Positions 7,576 to 16,255 of a stretch of 42,646 nucleotides of DNA are shown piece by piece. Numbering within the stretch: position 1 is the first letter of the stretch; every line of letters begins with the position of its first letter. Both the position numbers and the translations under genes were made by a program. The notes under the pieces were generated by a model. That model searched no databases and was not told the origin of the DNA. It saw only the letters and a list, made by a program, of their open reading frames with translations. The stretch comes from Allorhizobium undicola ORS 992 = ATCC 700741. GTDB lineage: Bacteria > Pseudomonadota > Alphaproteobacteria > Rhizobiales > Rhizobiaceae. The DNA lies in the NCBI RefSeq assembly GCF_000621665.1, contig NZ_JHXQ01000027.1, forward strand, positions 1 to 42,646, read 5' to 3'.

Positions 7576-7621
7576 CGCGCAGCCACGCTACAACTCTTTC
7601 ATTCAGTTGAGGATTTCTATC

Positions 7622-8746
7622 GTGTCACAATCCATCCTGATCGTTGGTGGCGGCCTTGCGGGTCTGACCGCCGCACGCCTGCTCCATCAAGCGGGCATTG
7701 GCTTCAAGCTTCTCGAAGCCCGTGACCGTCTGGGGGGCCGTATTCTCTCCGTCGATACCACGGGCCAGCCTTCGGACGATGGCTTCGACCTTGGCCCCTC
7801 GTGGTTTTGGCCGGGTATGCAGCCAGCGATGGGTGCTCTGGTCGATATCCTCGGGCTCCAGTATTTCGAGCAGAACAGCGATGGCGATGTGATTTTCCAA
7901 CGGATGCCCGAGGGCCAGCCGCAACGCTATCGTGGAATGCGTCAGGAGCCTCGCTCGATGCGCCTTGCCGGGGGGACCGCCGCATTGATTTCGGCGCTTG
8001 CCGAAGGGCTCCCGGCCGAAAGTATCGAGCTTAACGCGCAGGTCACGCATGTCTCGCTCGATGATGAAGGTGTCGTGGTGCAGTATCTCGATGCCAGCGG
8101 TTCATCGGTTAAAGAGCGGGCATCGCATGTGATGTTCGCCTTGCCGCCGCGTCTCCTCGAGGCCAGGATCCTTTTCTCCCCCGCGCTGGACTTTGCAACC
8201 GCGGAACGGTGGCGGCACACGCCGACCTGGATGGCGCCGCACGCAAAATTCTTCGCGCTTTATGACCGCCCCTTCTGGCGCGAACAGGGTCTTTCGGGAA
8301 CAGGCCAGAGCATGGTGGGGCCGCTCGTGGAAATCCACGATGCGACGACCGCCTCCGGCAAGGCCGCACTGTTCGGCTTTGTGGGTGTACCCGCCGCAGA
8401 ACGTGCCGCCGCTGGCCGTGACGCCATTATTACGGCCTCTGTCCAGCAACTCACCCGGATGTTCGGACCGGAGGCTGCGCGGCCACACGCAACCTTGTTC
8501 AAGGACTGGGCAGAAGATGCCTTGACCGCGACGGCGGACGACCGCCAGGCTGGCGGCCATCCGAGCCCGGACCGGCGGCCGTGGGTGAACGGAAAATGGT
8601 CGGATTGCATCTCACTCGCGGGCAGCGAAACCAGCATAACGGAACCCGGTTATCTGGCCGGAGCGGTGGAGGCGGCAACCCGGATCACCACTGATCTTAT
8701 CTCCCGGTCGCATCAGACCGGATCCTATGCTTCCGCAACGATCTGA
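7622..8746 (+). CDS. FAD-dependent amine oxidase
   Basis: A 374-residue flavoprotein. The N-terminus has the FAD-binding ILIVGGGLAGLTAARLL (GxGxxG) and LEARDRLGGRI, and the C-terminus has the second FAD contact typical of monoamine oxidases (SITEPGYLAGAVEAA). The family oxidises amines with O2 to aldehyde or imine plus H2O2. The length is short for the family (usually 420-500) but both ends are present. GTG 7622 is chosen as start, eight bases after GAGGA; a TTG at 7607 is the alternative. It lies 46 bp after the TPR gene. The following alcohol dehydrogenase could handle the aldehyde product, which is inference. Confidence 0.88.
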   Translation: MSQSILIVGGGLAGLTAARLLHQAGIGFKLLEARDRLGGRILSVDTTGQPSDDGFDLGPSWFWPGMQPAMGALVDILGLQYFEQNSDGDVIFQRMPEGQPQRYRGMRQEPRSMRLAGGTAALISALAEGLPAESIELNAQVTHVSLDDEGVVVQYLDASGSSVKERASHVMFALPPRLLEARILFSPALDFATAERWRHTPTWMAPHAKFFALYDRPFWREQGLSGTGQSMVGPLVEIHDATTASGKAALFGFVGVPAAERAAAGRDAIITASVQQLTRMFGPEAARPHATLFKDWAEDALTATADDRQAGGHPSPDRRPWVNGKWSDCISLAGSETSITEPGYLAGAVEAATRITTDLISRSHQTGSYASATI

Positions 8747-8758
8747 GCACGATCTCTG

Positions 8759-8810
8759 GAGCATTTCGCGAAAAGTGCATTTCCGGTTGTCAATCCGGAC
8801 ATGCATAAGG
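8759..8810. repeat. intergenic repeat, GAGCATTT family
   Basis: GGAGCATTTCGCGAAAAGTG followed by CATTTCCGGTTG and a mirrored end (CAATCCGGACATGC). This is a short, decayed member of the repeat type seen at 3918-3978 and 21871-21932. The rest of the 132-bp gap holds no further signal. Confidence 0.5.
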
Positions 8811-8878
8811 CCAAGGATTTCGATCGCTCTCGGTGAACGCAGCTTTACCGAAACGATCCATGGTATAGGAAGCAACCG

Positions 8879-9919
8879 ATGAAGAGCAGCTATCGCGCCA
8901 TTCAGGTTGGCCACGACAAAAGGCTGGAACTGGTGGAGAGGCCAGTTCCGAAGCCAGGAGCCGGTGAGGTTCTGATCGCGGTCGAGGCCTGCGGTATTTG
9001 CGGTGCCGATGCAAGCGACATCGACAGGGCCGATCCGGCACTTGTGCCCCCGCGTGTTCCCGGCCATGAAGTCGTCGGACGGATTATCGCCTTGGGCGCA
9101 AACACACCATCCAGCTGGGCTGTGGGAACCCGCGTCGGCGTTGGACGGCTTGGTGGCCATTGCAACGAATGTAACGAGTGCCGGCGCGGTCACTTCAATC
9201 TTTGCCGCAACCAGCCCGTGGTGGGATCCTCCTGCGACGGCGGTTATGCCGAAATGATGATTGCACGGGCAACGGGCCTCGTCTCCATTCCGGAGGAGCT
9301 GTCGTCGGTGGAGGCCGCGCCAATCCTGTGCGCCGGAATTGCAACCTTCAATGCGCTGAAAAAATCAGGCGCTGAGGCCGGTGACACAGTCGCCATTCTC
9401 GGCATTGGCGGGCTTGGTCACATGGCCTTGCAATATGCGCGGAAAATGGGCTTCCGGGTCGTGGCGATCGGCCGGGGTGACGACATTCGCGCGGACGCCC
9501 TGGCGCTGGGTGCGCATCGTTATATCGACACCAGACAGGAGACTGCCGCCGAAATTCTGAAGGAGATGGGCGGCGCAAAAGCAATCGTTACCACGATCGG
9601 GAACGCTGCCGCAGTGGCCGAGATCATGCCAGCCCTGCAACCGGGCGGTCAGATCGTCATTCTCGGTGTCGGAAAAGACCCGCTGCAAGTCTCGATGGGA
9701 TACCTGGTAGGCGCAGAACGCGGCGTGATGGGTTCGATGACCGGAACGCCGTTTGAGAACGAAAAGGCGCTCGACTTCAGCGTGTTGACCGGGGTTAGAC
9801 CCCGGATCGAGATCATGCCCCTCGAGCGCGCCGAGGAAGCCTTGGAGAAGATGAAATCCGGTGCAGCAAAGTTCCGGATCGTATTGACGATAGGAGAAAG
9901 AACCCATGCGGATCAATGA
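8879..9919 (+). CDS. zinc-dependent alcohol dehydrogenase (MDR family)
   Basis: A 346-residue medium-chain dehydrogenase that oxidises an alcohol or reduces an aldehyde with NAD(P). Catalytic zinc ligands are C38 (ACGICGAD) and H63-E64 (PGHE); the structural zinc site is C95, C98, C101 and C109 (CNECNECRRGHFNLC). The Rossmann motif GIGGLGHMALQ follows near residue 175. Length is normal. A good ribosome site (TAGGAAG) precedes ATG 8879. Its end overlaps the next gene by 14 bp, which points to co-transcription and coupled translation with the cupin. Substrate unknown. Confidence 0.92.
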   Translation: MKSSYRAIQVGHDKRLELVERPVPKPGAGEVLIAVEACGICGADASDIDRADPALVPPRVPGHEVVGRIIALGANTPSSWAVGTRVGVGRLGGHCNECNECRRGHFNLCRNQPVVGSSCDGGYAEMMIARATGLVSIPEELSSVEAAPILCAGIATFNALKKSGAEAGDTVAILGIGGLGHMALQYARKMGFRVVAIGRGDDIRADALALGAHRYIDTRQETAAEILKEMGGAKAIVTTIGNAAAVAEIMPALQPGGQIVILGVGKDPLQVSMGYLVGAERGVMGSMTGTPFENEKALDFSVLTGVRPRIEIMPLERAEEALEKMKSGAAKFRIVLTIGERTHADQ

Positions 9920-10586
9920 AGACCTGACAAAGCCGGTTATCGTCCACTCCGCCAGCCTCGATTGGGTGCCGAGCCCGTCGGCAGGTGTCGATCGCCGGAT
10001 GCTTTACCGCGTCGGTGGCGAAGTTGCGCGCGCCACGACAATCGTCCGCTATGCCCCCGGAAGCGCGTTCCCTCGCCATGTACACTCTGGCGGCGAAGAG
10101 ATCCTGGTGCTCGAAGGCACGTTCCAGGATGAGCATGGTGACTATCCGGAAGGTTCATACTTCCGCAATCCGCCTGGCACGTCCCATGTGCCTGCGGCCA
10201 AAGACGGTTGCACGATCTTCGTGCGCCTGTGGCAATATCGCAAGGGCGACGAAACCCAGATTGTCCGTCAGCCGGGAGAAGGCGAAGCGGTGGCCGCTCG
10301 CGCAGGTGCTGAAAGCGCCCGTCTTCTGTTCGACGACGGCCAGGAACGTGTCTTGATCGAGCGCTGGCTTCCAGAAACGACGATCACGGTCGATAACCAG
10401 CGTGGTTTGGAATTCCTTGTCATTTCCGGCAGCCTCGATGCCGGTGGCGAACGGATGAAAGCGCAAAGCTGGGGCCGCCTGCCCGCAGGCGAGGCGCTGA
10501 AGGCCACCACCGGATCAGAAGGCGCGCTGCTCTGGATCAAGGACGCGCCGCTGCAACACCCGGACGTGCTGGCAATGCCCGCCTGA
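9906..10586 (+). CDS. cupin-domain protein (ChrR-like)
   Basis: A 226-residue protein with a conserved metal-binding cupin in the first half: FPRHVHSGGEEILVLEG, with H58, H60 and E64 as likely ligands. The second half (about 125-215) looks like a second, degenerate cupin fold without histidines. This arrangement resembles the cupin part of ChrR anti-sigma factors, but no zinc-binding anti-sigma domain and no sigma factor gene are present, so it is more likely an enzyme or binding protein. It overlaps the alcohol dehydrogenase by 14 bp and ends the operon before the terminator at 10613. Confidence 0.85.
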   Translation: MRINEDLTKPVIVHSASLDWVPSPSAGVDRRMLYRVGGEVARATTIVRYAPGSAFPRHVHSGGEEILVLEGTFQDEHGDYPEGSYFRNPPGTSHVPAAKDGCTIFVRLWQYRKGDETQIVRQPGEGEAVAARAGAESARLLFDDGQERVLIERWLPETTITVDNQRGLEFLVISGSLDAGGERMKAQSWGRLPAGEALKATTGSEGALLWIKDAPLQHPDVLAMPA

Positions 10587-10612
10587 TCGCAAAATAACCA
10601 CGCTACGGGTTC

Positions 10613-10636
10613 AGGCCGCCTTGCGCGGCCTTTTCT
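10613..10636 (+). terminator. rho-independent terminator of the TPR-cupin operon
   Basis: AGGCCGC and GCGGCCT form a 7-bp stem with loop CTTGC, followed by TTTCTT. It lies 27 bp after the cupin stop and 27 bp before the end of the convergent HxlR gene, so it may serve both directions. Confidence 0.8.
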
Positions 10637-10662
10637 TGCATTTACACAACATACGAAGGCCG

Positions 10663-11091
10663 CTAGGGCTCTAAATGGCCATCATAAGCCTGGCGGGCAG
10701 CTCGAATGGCGGGCTGATTTTCCATAGCCCATCGCCCGAGGGCTTCGACCGGCCCACGCAATGAATGCCCCAAGGGTGTCAGCGCGTAATCGACACGCGG
10801 TGGCGTGGTTGGAAATACGGTTCGCGTCACGAGGCCATCGCGTTCCAGCCCGCGCAGCGTCAACGTCAGCATATGCTGCGAAATGCCGTCAATACTGCGT
10901 TTCAGGGCATTGAACCGCCGAGGCTCGTCTCGCAACATCATGACAACCAGAACGCTCCATTTGTCGCCAACCCTCGCAAGTACCTCGCTTATACCTCCGC
11001 ACTCACCCGGATGTGCCGGAAGGGATTGAGCAGGCAGGTCCGGCTGACTATGTGAGGAATTTTTGCCTTCTTGCACGCTAGCTCCAGTCAT
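10663..11091 (-). CDS. HxlR family transcriptional regulator
   Basis: A 142-residue winged-helix protein. The core (about 34-120) begins [19 protein letters not shown] and contains [20 protein letters not shown], both highly typical of HxlR/YodB/HypR regulators. Many members sense quinones, aldehydes or disulfide stress through an N-terminal Cys; a Cys is present at the expected place ([11 protein letters not shown]). It is divergent from doxX and the 48-bp gap holds a palindrome that it probably binds, so it likely controls doxX, perhaps pirin, and itself. No clear ribosome site precedes the ATG. Confidence 0.92.
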   Translation of the reverse strand: MTGASVQEGKNSSHSQPDLPAQSLPAHPGECGGISEVLARVGDKWSVLVVMMLRDEPRRFNALKRSIDGISQHMLTLTLRGLERDGLVTRTVFPTTPPRVDYALTPLGHSLRGPVEALGRWAMENQPAIRAARQAYDGHLEP

Positions 11092-11103
11092 CTATTTTAA
11101 CCA

Positions 11104-11120
11104 GGTAACAAATTGATACC
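11104..11120. promoter_or_regulatory. probable HxlR operator
   Basis: GGTAACAAATTGATACC is a 17-bp palindrome in which seven of eight base pairs on each side, apart from one A/A position and the centre, are symmetric (GGTAwCAAwTTGwTACC). It lies midway between the divergent hxlR-like gene and doxX, the usual place for an HxlR-type site. Confidence 0.7.
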
Positions 11121-11139
11121 ATAAAATTGGAGCCAAGTC

Positions 11140-11550
11140 ATGCCATCAATTCCCGACTATCCTGCCTCCGGCAGAACAACACATATCATTGCCTGGATAT
11201 TGCAGGTTCTGCTGGCACTCGCCTTTTTTGCCGCGGCGGCTGCCAAACTTGCCGGTGCACCGATGATGGTGGAAAACTTTGCGCAGATAGGCTTGGGCCA
11301 GGTTTTTCGGTACATCACGGCAGGCGTAGAAATCATCGGAGCGGTCGCCTTGCTTTTGCCGCGCCTGACCGCCTTGGGCGGGCTCTGGCTCTCGGCAACC
11401 ATGCTTGGTGCAACGATTGCGCACCTCACACGTCTGCATACCTCTCCGGCACCGGCTTTGGTTCTGCTTTTTCTTTGCCTCGTGGTCGTCGCGCTGCGAC
11501 GTGAGCAGATCCAGGCACTTATCAGAAGCCTCCGTTCGCGCGTCCGGTGA
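11140..11550 (+). CDS. DoxX family membrane protein
   Basis: A 136-residue inner-membrane protein with four predicted helices (about 16-38, 54-72, 74-93 and 100-118). The first carries the DoxX pattern LLALAFFAAAAAKLAG and is followed by MMVENFAQIGLGQ. DoxX proteins are linked to thiosulfate:quinone oxidoreduction in archaea and to redox stress resistance in bacteria; the biochemical role here is open. GGAG lies ahead of ATG 11140. The divergent HxlR regulator and the pirin downstream (75 bp) support a stress-response unit. Confidence 0.9.
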   Translation: MPSIPDYPASGRTTHIIAWILQVLLALAFFAAAAAKLAGAPMMVENFAQIGLGQVFRYITAGVEIIGAVALLLPRLTALGGLWLSATMLGATIAHLTRLHTSPAPALVLLFLCLVVVALRREQIQALIRSLRSRVR

Positions 11551-11624
11551 ACAAAGCTTCCTCTCCATTGCGCTAACCAGTTGTTTTGACGCAATTCCCG
11601 ACGAAATTTCCCAGGAAACCGACC

Positions 11625-12350
11625 ATGATACAACATCGACCCTTGCATTCGCTGTTTTCGGTTGAACGCGGCTGGCTGAAAACGAAATTTCATTTCATAC
11701 CACCCGGCATGGGGCCTGGACCTTCCGAAACCCTGGGACCGCTGATGGCCTGGAACGACGACGAGGTCGCACCGCATTCCGGCTTTCCGGAACATCCGCA
11801 TGAAAATGTTGAAATCATTACCTTCGTGCGGGATGGCGCCATCACCCATGAGGACAATCTCGGAAACAAGGGAAGGGCTACCGGCGGGCAAATCCAGGCC
11901 ATGAGTGCCGGGCGTGGAATTCGCCATTCCGAGTACAATCGCGACGACGATCCCGTTACCCTTTTTCAAATCTGGCTGGAAACACGCGCCCCCGGCAAAG
12001 CCCCAGATTGGGGAACGTCCAGCCTTCCGCCGGATGCGAGCAGCGGCGGGTTTATTGCGCTTGCCAGCGGAAGCCGTCAAGACGCAGCAGCGCTCCAGAT
12101 CGAGGCAGATGTTCGTCTGCTCGCTGCCCGGTTGGCCGTCCAGGAAAGGATTGTCCAACCGATTACCGAGGGTCGCGCCTATCTCGTACCAACCCGCGGC
12201 ACCATTCGCGTCAACGGTATTGCGATAGGTCCACGCGATGGCTGCCTCGTGACCGATGAAGCCGAGATAACGATCGAGGCAACCGAGGAGACCGAAGTGG
12301 TCATGATAGACCTTTTGAAAACGGCCCCCGGTTTAGATCACAGACTTTGA
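11625..12350 (+). CDS. pirin family protein (quercetinase-like)
   Basis: A 241-residue bicupin. The N-terminal cupin has the complete metal site of pirins: H57 and H59 (FPEHPHENVE), H101 and E103 (RGIRHSEYN). The family includes quercetin 2,3-dioxygenases and redox-sensing coregulators; which applies here cannot be told. ATG 11625 is chosen because CCAGGAAA stands eight bases upstream; a longer frame from TTG 11586 has no such site. It follows doxX in the same direction and converges on the dehydratase gene with ten bases between stops. Confidence 0.93.
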   Translation: MIQHRPLHSLFSVERGWLKTKFHFIPPGMGPGPSETLGPLMAWNDDEVAPHSGFPEHPHENVEIITFVRDGAITHEDNLGNKGRATGGQIQAMSAGRGIRHSEYNRDDDPVTLFQIWLETRAPGKAPDWGTSSLPPDASSGGFIALASGSRQDAAALQIEADVRLLAARLAVQERIVQPITEGRAYLVPTRGTIRVNGIAIGPRDGCLVTDEAEITIEATEETEVVMIDLLKTAPGLDHRL

Positions 12351-12360
12351 CAGAAAAGTC

Positions 12361-13554
12361 CTATTTCAGCGCGACCGAAGCGATTTCCATGCGTGCCTCG
12401 GCATCTTTCCTGAGCGTCATGCCGAAGCCTGGCGCGGTCGGCACAGCCAGACGGCCCCTGACCGGCTGCAAGTCCTCCTCGAACAGATCGCGATTGCAGG
12501 ACTTGAGCGCGAAGGTATGATGTTCATGGATTTCGAAATTCGGAATAGCCGCTTCGAATTGCAGCGCAATCGCCGTGGCCAGCGGCGATCCGCAGATATG
12601 GGTCTGTACGCCGACGTCGTAGGCGTGGGCGAGATGGGCGATTTTCATGCCCTCGGAAATTCCTCCGACAAGACCAATATCGGGCTGGATCATGTCGATA
12701 GCGCCCGCCTGTAGATAGGGCAGGAAACCCCACCGCGTATAGAGTCTCTCGCCGGTTGCCATCGGGATAGGCGAGCGTGACGCCACTTTCAGATGAGCAT
12801 CGGGGCTATTGTAGTGTGTCGGTTCCTCAACGAAAAGAATGTCGAATTCGGCGCATAATTCCGCAATCTGCAAGGCAGATGCGGTCGAGGTCAGCCCGTT
12901 CAATTCAAGGATAATATCGACGTCCGGCCCGACGCCCTCCCGGACAGCAGCCATTCGGGCACGCGCCACATTTCTGCTTTCCGGTGTCAGCAGGCTGCGA
13001 TGCCGTGCCCGGCCGCCGCCCGGCGCGACATAGACCGGGCAAAGCTTGACGCAGTCATAACCTTCCTCCCGCACTTTTTGCGCCGTGGCACGATATTCGG
13101 CCGGATCGTCGTGCATCTTGTGCTGCGCCTCCCAACCGAAATGCAGCTGACTGGCATAGCAACGCAGCGGCTCAGGCGTTCTCGCGCCGAGAAGGCGGTG
13201 TACCGGCTGGCCCGCAGCCTTGCCTTTGATGTCCCAGAGCGCCGCATCAAGGGCACTCATTGCGCCGAAAATGATCGGCCCACCGCCCTGCGCCCAGAAG
13301 GATTGCCGCAGCATCTGTTCCCAGATGGTTTCGGTATCGTTGGGATCGTGCCCCAGCACAAAGCGTTCACCCAGCTTGCGGATCATGGGGCCGACGGCTT
13401 CCGATGCCGTGCCGAAGGCCAGCGACGCCTCCCCAAGCCCGGTAATGCCCTCATCCGTATGAATGCGCGCGAAGATCGGACGCCAGAGCGCGATACCGTT
13501 TTCTCCGGAGAGATCGATTTCCAGTGTCTCGACTTTGGTTATCTTCATTGTCAC
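12361..13554 (-). CDS. mandelate racemase/muconate lactonizing enzyme family protein, probable acid-sugar dehydratase
   Basis: A 397-residue member of the enolase superfamily. After the N-terminal capping domain (1-125), the barrel carries the three metal ligands: E217 (LELNG, where most members have Asp), E243 (FVEEP) and E269 (TGERL). H319 (VQTHICGSP) is in place for a general acid or base, and the N219 position often holds a base in other subgroups. Overall it resembles galactonate/mannonate dehydratase-like groups, but the exact substrate cannot be deduced. It follows the molybdoenzyme gene with 96 bp between them and ends the minus-strand catabolic block. Confidence 0.88.
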   Translation of the reverse strand: MTMKITKVETLEIDLSGENGIALWRPIFARIHTDEGITGLGEASLAFGTASEAVGPMIRKLGERFVLGHDPNDTETIWEQMLRQSFWAQGGGPIIFGAMSALDAALWDIKGKAAGQPVHRLLGARTPEPLRCYASQLHFGWEAQHKMHDDPAEYRATAQKVREEGYDCVKLCPVYVAPGGGRARHRSLLTPESRNVARARMAAVREGVGPDVDIILELNGLTSTASALQIAELCAEFDILFVEEPTHYNSPDAHLKVASRSPIPMATGERLYTRWGFLPYLQAGAIDMIQPDIGLVGGISEGMKIAHLAHAYDVGVQTHICGSPLATAIALQFEAAIPNFEIHEHHTFALKSCNRDLFEEDLQPVRGRLAVPTAPGFGMTLRKDAEARMEIASVALK

Positions 13555-13650
13555 CGCTCCAGATCGCTTTCAACAGGTCTTTTGAGATATGTTCGCATAC
13601 CGCCTGCGCACTTTCAAAAGTGCAACCGACAACGTCAAGCCTGAAGGCCA

Positions 13651-15972
13651 TCACACCGGCGGATCGAATGCCCGGATTTCCGGCAGGTTGCCTTCGAAGC
13701 GCTCCACCTGAATGTTGGTCAACTGGCCTGTGCACCCCTGGGCCAGCGCCGATGTGCCGATGTCGCGGGTCAGCACATTCGGGTTGCCGTGCACGCAAAG
13801 AGGCATCTCCTCCTTCGGATCCTGCGGATCGTACCACGCGCCGGTCGCAAGCTGGACCACGCCACGCCGGATGCTGTCGGAAAGCGCGGCACTGGCGAGG
13901 CAGGCGCCGCGTTCGTTCGACAGGCGGATAATATCGCCTTGCGAGATACCGCGCATTTCCGCATCCTCTGGATGCATGGTGGCCACCTCGCGGCCCCGAT
14001 GCTTGGAGGCAATGCTGTGACCGCCAAAATCGAGCTGGCTGTGCAGCCGGGTCTTTGGCTGATTGGAGATCAGCACGAATGGCGTTGCCTCGGTGGGAGC
14101 ATAGACCGGACCCAGCCAGGTGGGATGGCCGGGACAATCGGCCTCTCCAAAGCTCGCTATGGTCTCGGAGTAGATCTGAAGCTTGCCACTCGGCGTCGGC
14201 AAGGGATTGGCATCCGGATCGTTGCGAAAGGCGCGCAAATACCCGCCATCGTCGGGCTTCTGCGGCATCAGCAATCCATTGCCTTCCCAGAATTCGTTGA
14301 AATCCGGCGCTGGCAGTCCCTTCTCGGCCAGTCCCGCCTGGGTCTGCCCGTAGAGATGCTCCAGCCACTGCCGCACTGTTCGCCCCTCCGTGAAGGCCTC
14401 GCGTGCACCGAGCCGTTCCGCGAGATCTGCAAAGATCGCATAGTCGTCTCGGGCCTGACCATAGGGACGCGCGACGGGATGCATCGGCACCAGCAAGGGA
14501 TCATTGGAGTTGGCGCCAATATCCTCACGTTCAAGCGTCATCGTACAAGGCAGGACGATGTCGGCATGGCGGGCGGTTGCCGTCCAGGCAAGCTCATGGA
14601 CAACAAGCGTGTCAAGCCGGGCAAACGCCTTGCGCAGACGATTGAGATCCTGGTGATGATGGAACGGGTTGCCACCGGCCCAGTAAACAAGCTTGATCTC
14701 GGGGTACTGGCGGGTTTCGCCGTTGAAACGGTAGGAATCGCCAGGATTGAGCAGCATGTCGGCAATGCGTGCAACAGGGATGAAGTCGCTGATGCCGTTG
14801 CGTCCCTGCGACAGCGTTGGAATTGGAACGGCATTATAACGGCGTCCGTAATAGGCAATCGCGCCGAGCGCATAAGCATAGCCGCCGCCGGGCAACCCGA
14901 TTTGGCCCAGGGCGGCGGCAAGCACCATGCCCATCCAGACCGGCTGTTCGCCATGTTCGGCGCGCTGCAACGAATGCGAAACAACGATCAGCGAACGTTT
15001 GCCGGCAAGCTTTGCCGCAAGCGCAACGATGTCCCCGGCCGAAACGCCGGTGAGCGGCGCCGCCCAGGCGGCATCCTTTGGCTGGCCGTCCGTTTCGCCC
15101 AGCAGGTAACGCTCGAAGACCGGCCAGCCGGACGTATAGCGTTCCAGGAAGGCCCGATCGTGTTTGCCTTCAACGACCAGCGTGTGAACAATCGCCATCA
15201 TCAGGGCCGTATCGCTGCCGGGGGTGCAGGACACCCATTCCGCCATGGCCTCCTCCGGCAGATCGGATCGCAAGGGACTGACCAGCACGAAATTGCAGCC
15301 GCGCGCCGCGGCACGCTGCATGGCGGGACGCTCGACATGCTGGCTGACACTGCCGCCAGCCACCATCGCATTCTTCAGAGCCATACCGCCGAAGGCCACG
15401 ACGATCTCCGTGTGCTCCGCGATCTGCTCCCAGGAAACGTTCCTCTTGGTAAGCCCTTCATGATCGCCAATGATATGCGGGATGAGAACCTGTGACGATC
15501 CGGAGGAATAACTCGTCACCGAACGGACATAGCCACCGCAGGCGACATTGAGAAAGCGGTGGATCTGGCTCTGGGCATGATGAAAACGACCGGCACTCGA
15601 CCAGCCGTAGGAGCCGCCAAAGATCGCCCCGGGACCAGCCCCGTCGCGGATACGCAAAAGTTCCTTGCCGAGCAGGTCGAGCGCCGTTTCCCACGACACC
15701 GGAACGAATTCGTCTCGCCCACGGCGGCTGTCCGGTCCGGGACCGTTCTCCAGCCAGCCCTTGCGAACCATCGGCTGGGCAATACGGGCGCGGTGGCGCA
15801 GTGCGGCGGGAAAATTCTGGAGTATCTCGTTCGGGTCGGGATCACCCGGATGCGGCCTGACTTCCAGCCGATCTCCTGTCATCCGCGCCGAGAAGACACC
15901 CCAATGAGAGGTATGGGGATGAAAACCTGCCTCTGACGACCCAAGGTCCTGATCAACCAATGATTCGACCAC
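13651..15972 (-). CDS. molybdopterin-dependent oxidoreductase, DMSO reductase/BisC type
   Basis: A 773-residue molybdoenzyme of the Asp/Ser-ligand group without an Fe-S cluster site. It begins near HTSHWGVF, as BisC and DMSO/TMAO reductases do, then has SWETALDLL, the Mo-ligand serine in TSYSSGSSQVLIPH (about S156), GGNPFHHHQDLNRL, and a C-terminal GCTGQLTNIQVERF. Family members reduce S- or N-oxides such as biotin or methionine sulfoxide. There is no Tat signal, so a cytoplasmic, BisC-like location is expected. I choose GTG 15972 because GGGAG lies eight bases upstream and homologous sequence begins just after; the frame could also start at ATG 16062. The dehydratase gene follows in the same direction. 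Confidence 0.88.
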   Translation of the reverse strand: MVESLVDQDLGSSEAGFHPHTSHWGVFSARMTGDRLEVRPHPGDPDPNEILQNFPAALRHRARIAQPMVRKGWLENGPGPDSRRGRDEFVPVSWETALDLLGKELLRIRDGAGPGAIFGGSYGWSSAGRFHHAQSQIHRFLNVACGGYVRSVTSYSSGSSQVLIPHIIGDHEGLTKRNVSWEQIAEHTEIVVAFGGMALKNAMVAGGSVSQHVERPAMQRAAARGCNFVLVSPLRSDLPEEAMAEWVSCTPGSDTALMMAIVHTLVVEGKHDRAFLERYTSGWPVFERYLLGETDGQPKDAAWAAPLTGVSAGDIVALAAKLAGKRSLIVVSHSLQRAEHGEQPVWMGMVLAAALGQIGLPGGGYAYALGAIAYYGRRYNAVPIPTLSQGRNGISDFIPVARIADMLLNPGDSYRFNGETRQYPEIKLVYWAGGNPFHHHQDLNRLRKAFARLDTLVVHELAWTATARHADIVLPCTMTLEREDIGANSNDPLLVPMHPVARPYGQARDDYAIFADLAERLGAREAFTEGRTVRQWLEHLYGQTQAGLAEKGLPAPDFNEFWEGNGLLMPQKPDDGGYLRAFRNDPDANPLPTPSGKLQIYSETIASFGEADCPGHPTWLGPVYAPTEATPFVLISNQPKTRLHSQLDFGGHSIASKHRGREVATMHPEDAEMRGISQGDIIRLSNERGACLASAALSDSIRRGVVQLATGAWYDPQDPKEEMPLCVHGNPNVLTRDIGTSALAQGCTGQLTNIQVERFEGNLPEIRAFDPPV

Positions 15973-16135
15973 GATCCAATCTCCCGAATTTGCCGATGAC
16001 GGTGCAAGTTGCGGCCGCGACACCAAAACAGCAACCCTCGTCAATATAGGCAATTGCCGCATGGCCGTATCTCAATGATACGCCAATGAATATCGACTAA
16101 CTGCCATCGGCGGCTTCGGTCCGAACAGTCGCCGG

Positions 16136-16161
16136 CTAGGCTTGCATTTATGCAAGCCTAG
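16136..16161. promoter_or_regulatory. 26-bp palindrome in the gap before the molybdoenzyme gene
   Basis: CTAGGCTTGCAT and ATGCAAGCCTAG form perfect 12-bp arms around TT. It lies between the start of the molybdoenzyme gene and the end of the cupin gene. It could be a terminator of the cupin-side transcript or an operator; no T-run follows on the minus strand, which favours an operator slightly. Confidence 0.45.
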
Positions 16162-16171
16162 ACACCGGGAA

Positions 16172-16210
16172 AGCGTCCTTTGCGCGTTTTATAAAGTGCT
16201 CAAAGGACGC
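16172..16210. repeat. hairpin module of the intergenic repeat family
   Basis: GCGTCCTTTG and CAAAGGACGC form 10-bp arms around GCGCGTTTTATAAAGTG-like sequence. The core resembles the second hairpin of the repeats at 5485 and 18324 (CCTTCGTGCGTTT). Confidence 0.5.
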
Positions 16211-16255
16211 GGCAATCCAAAGTCCGCCAGCGGGGAGCTTTCAGGACTTTGCCAA

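Noticed and set aside
9906..10586. ChrR anti-sigma factor
   Set aside because: Only the cupin part matches; there is no N-terminal zinc anti-sigma domain and no ECF sigma factor gene next to it.
13789..15495. 568-codon open frame opposite to the molybdoenzyme gene
   Set aside because: The minus-strand frame carries all landmarks of the DMSO reductase family; long antisense frames are expected at this GC content.
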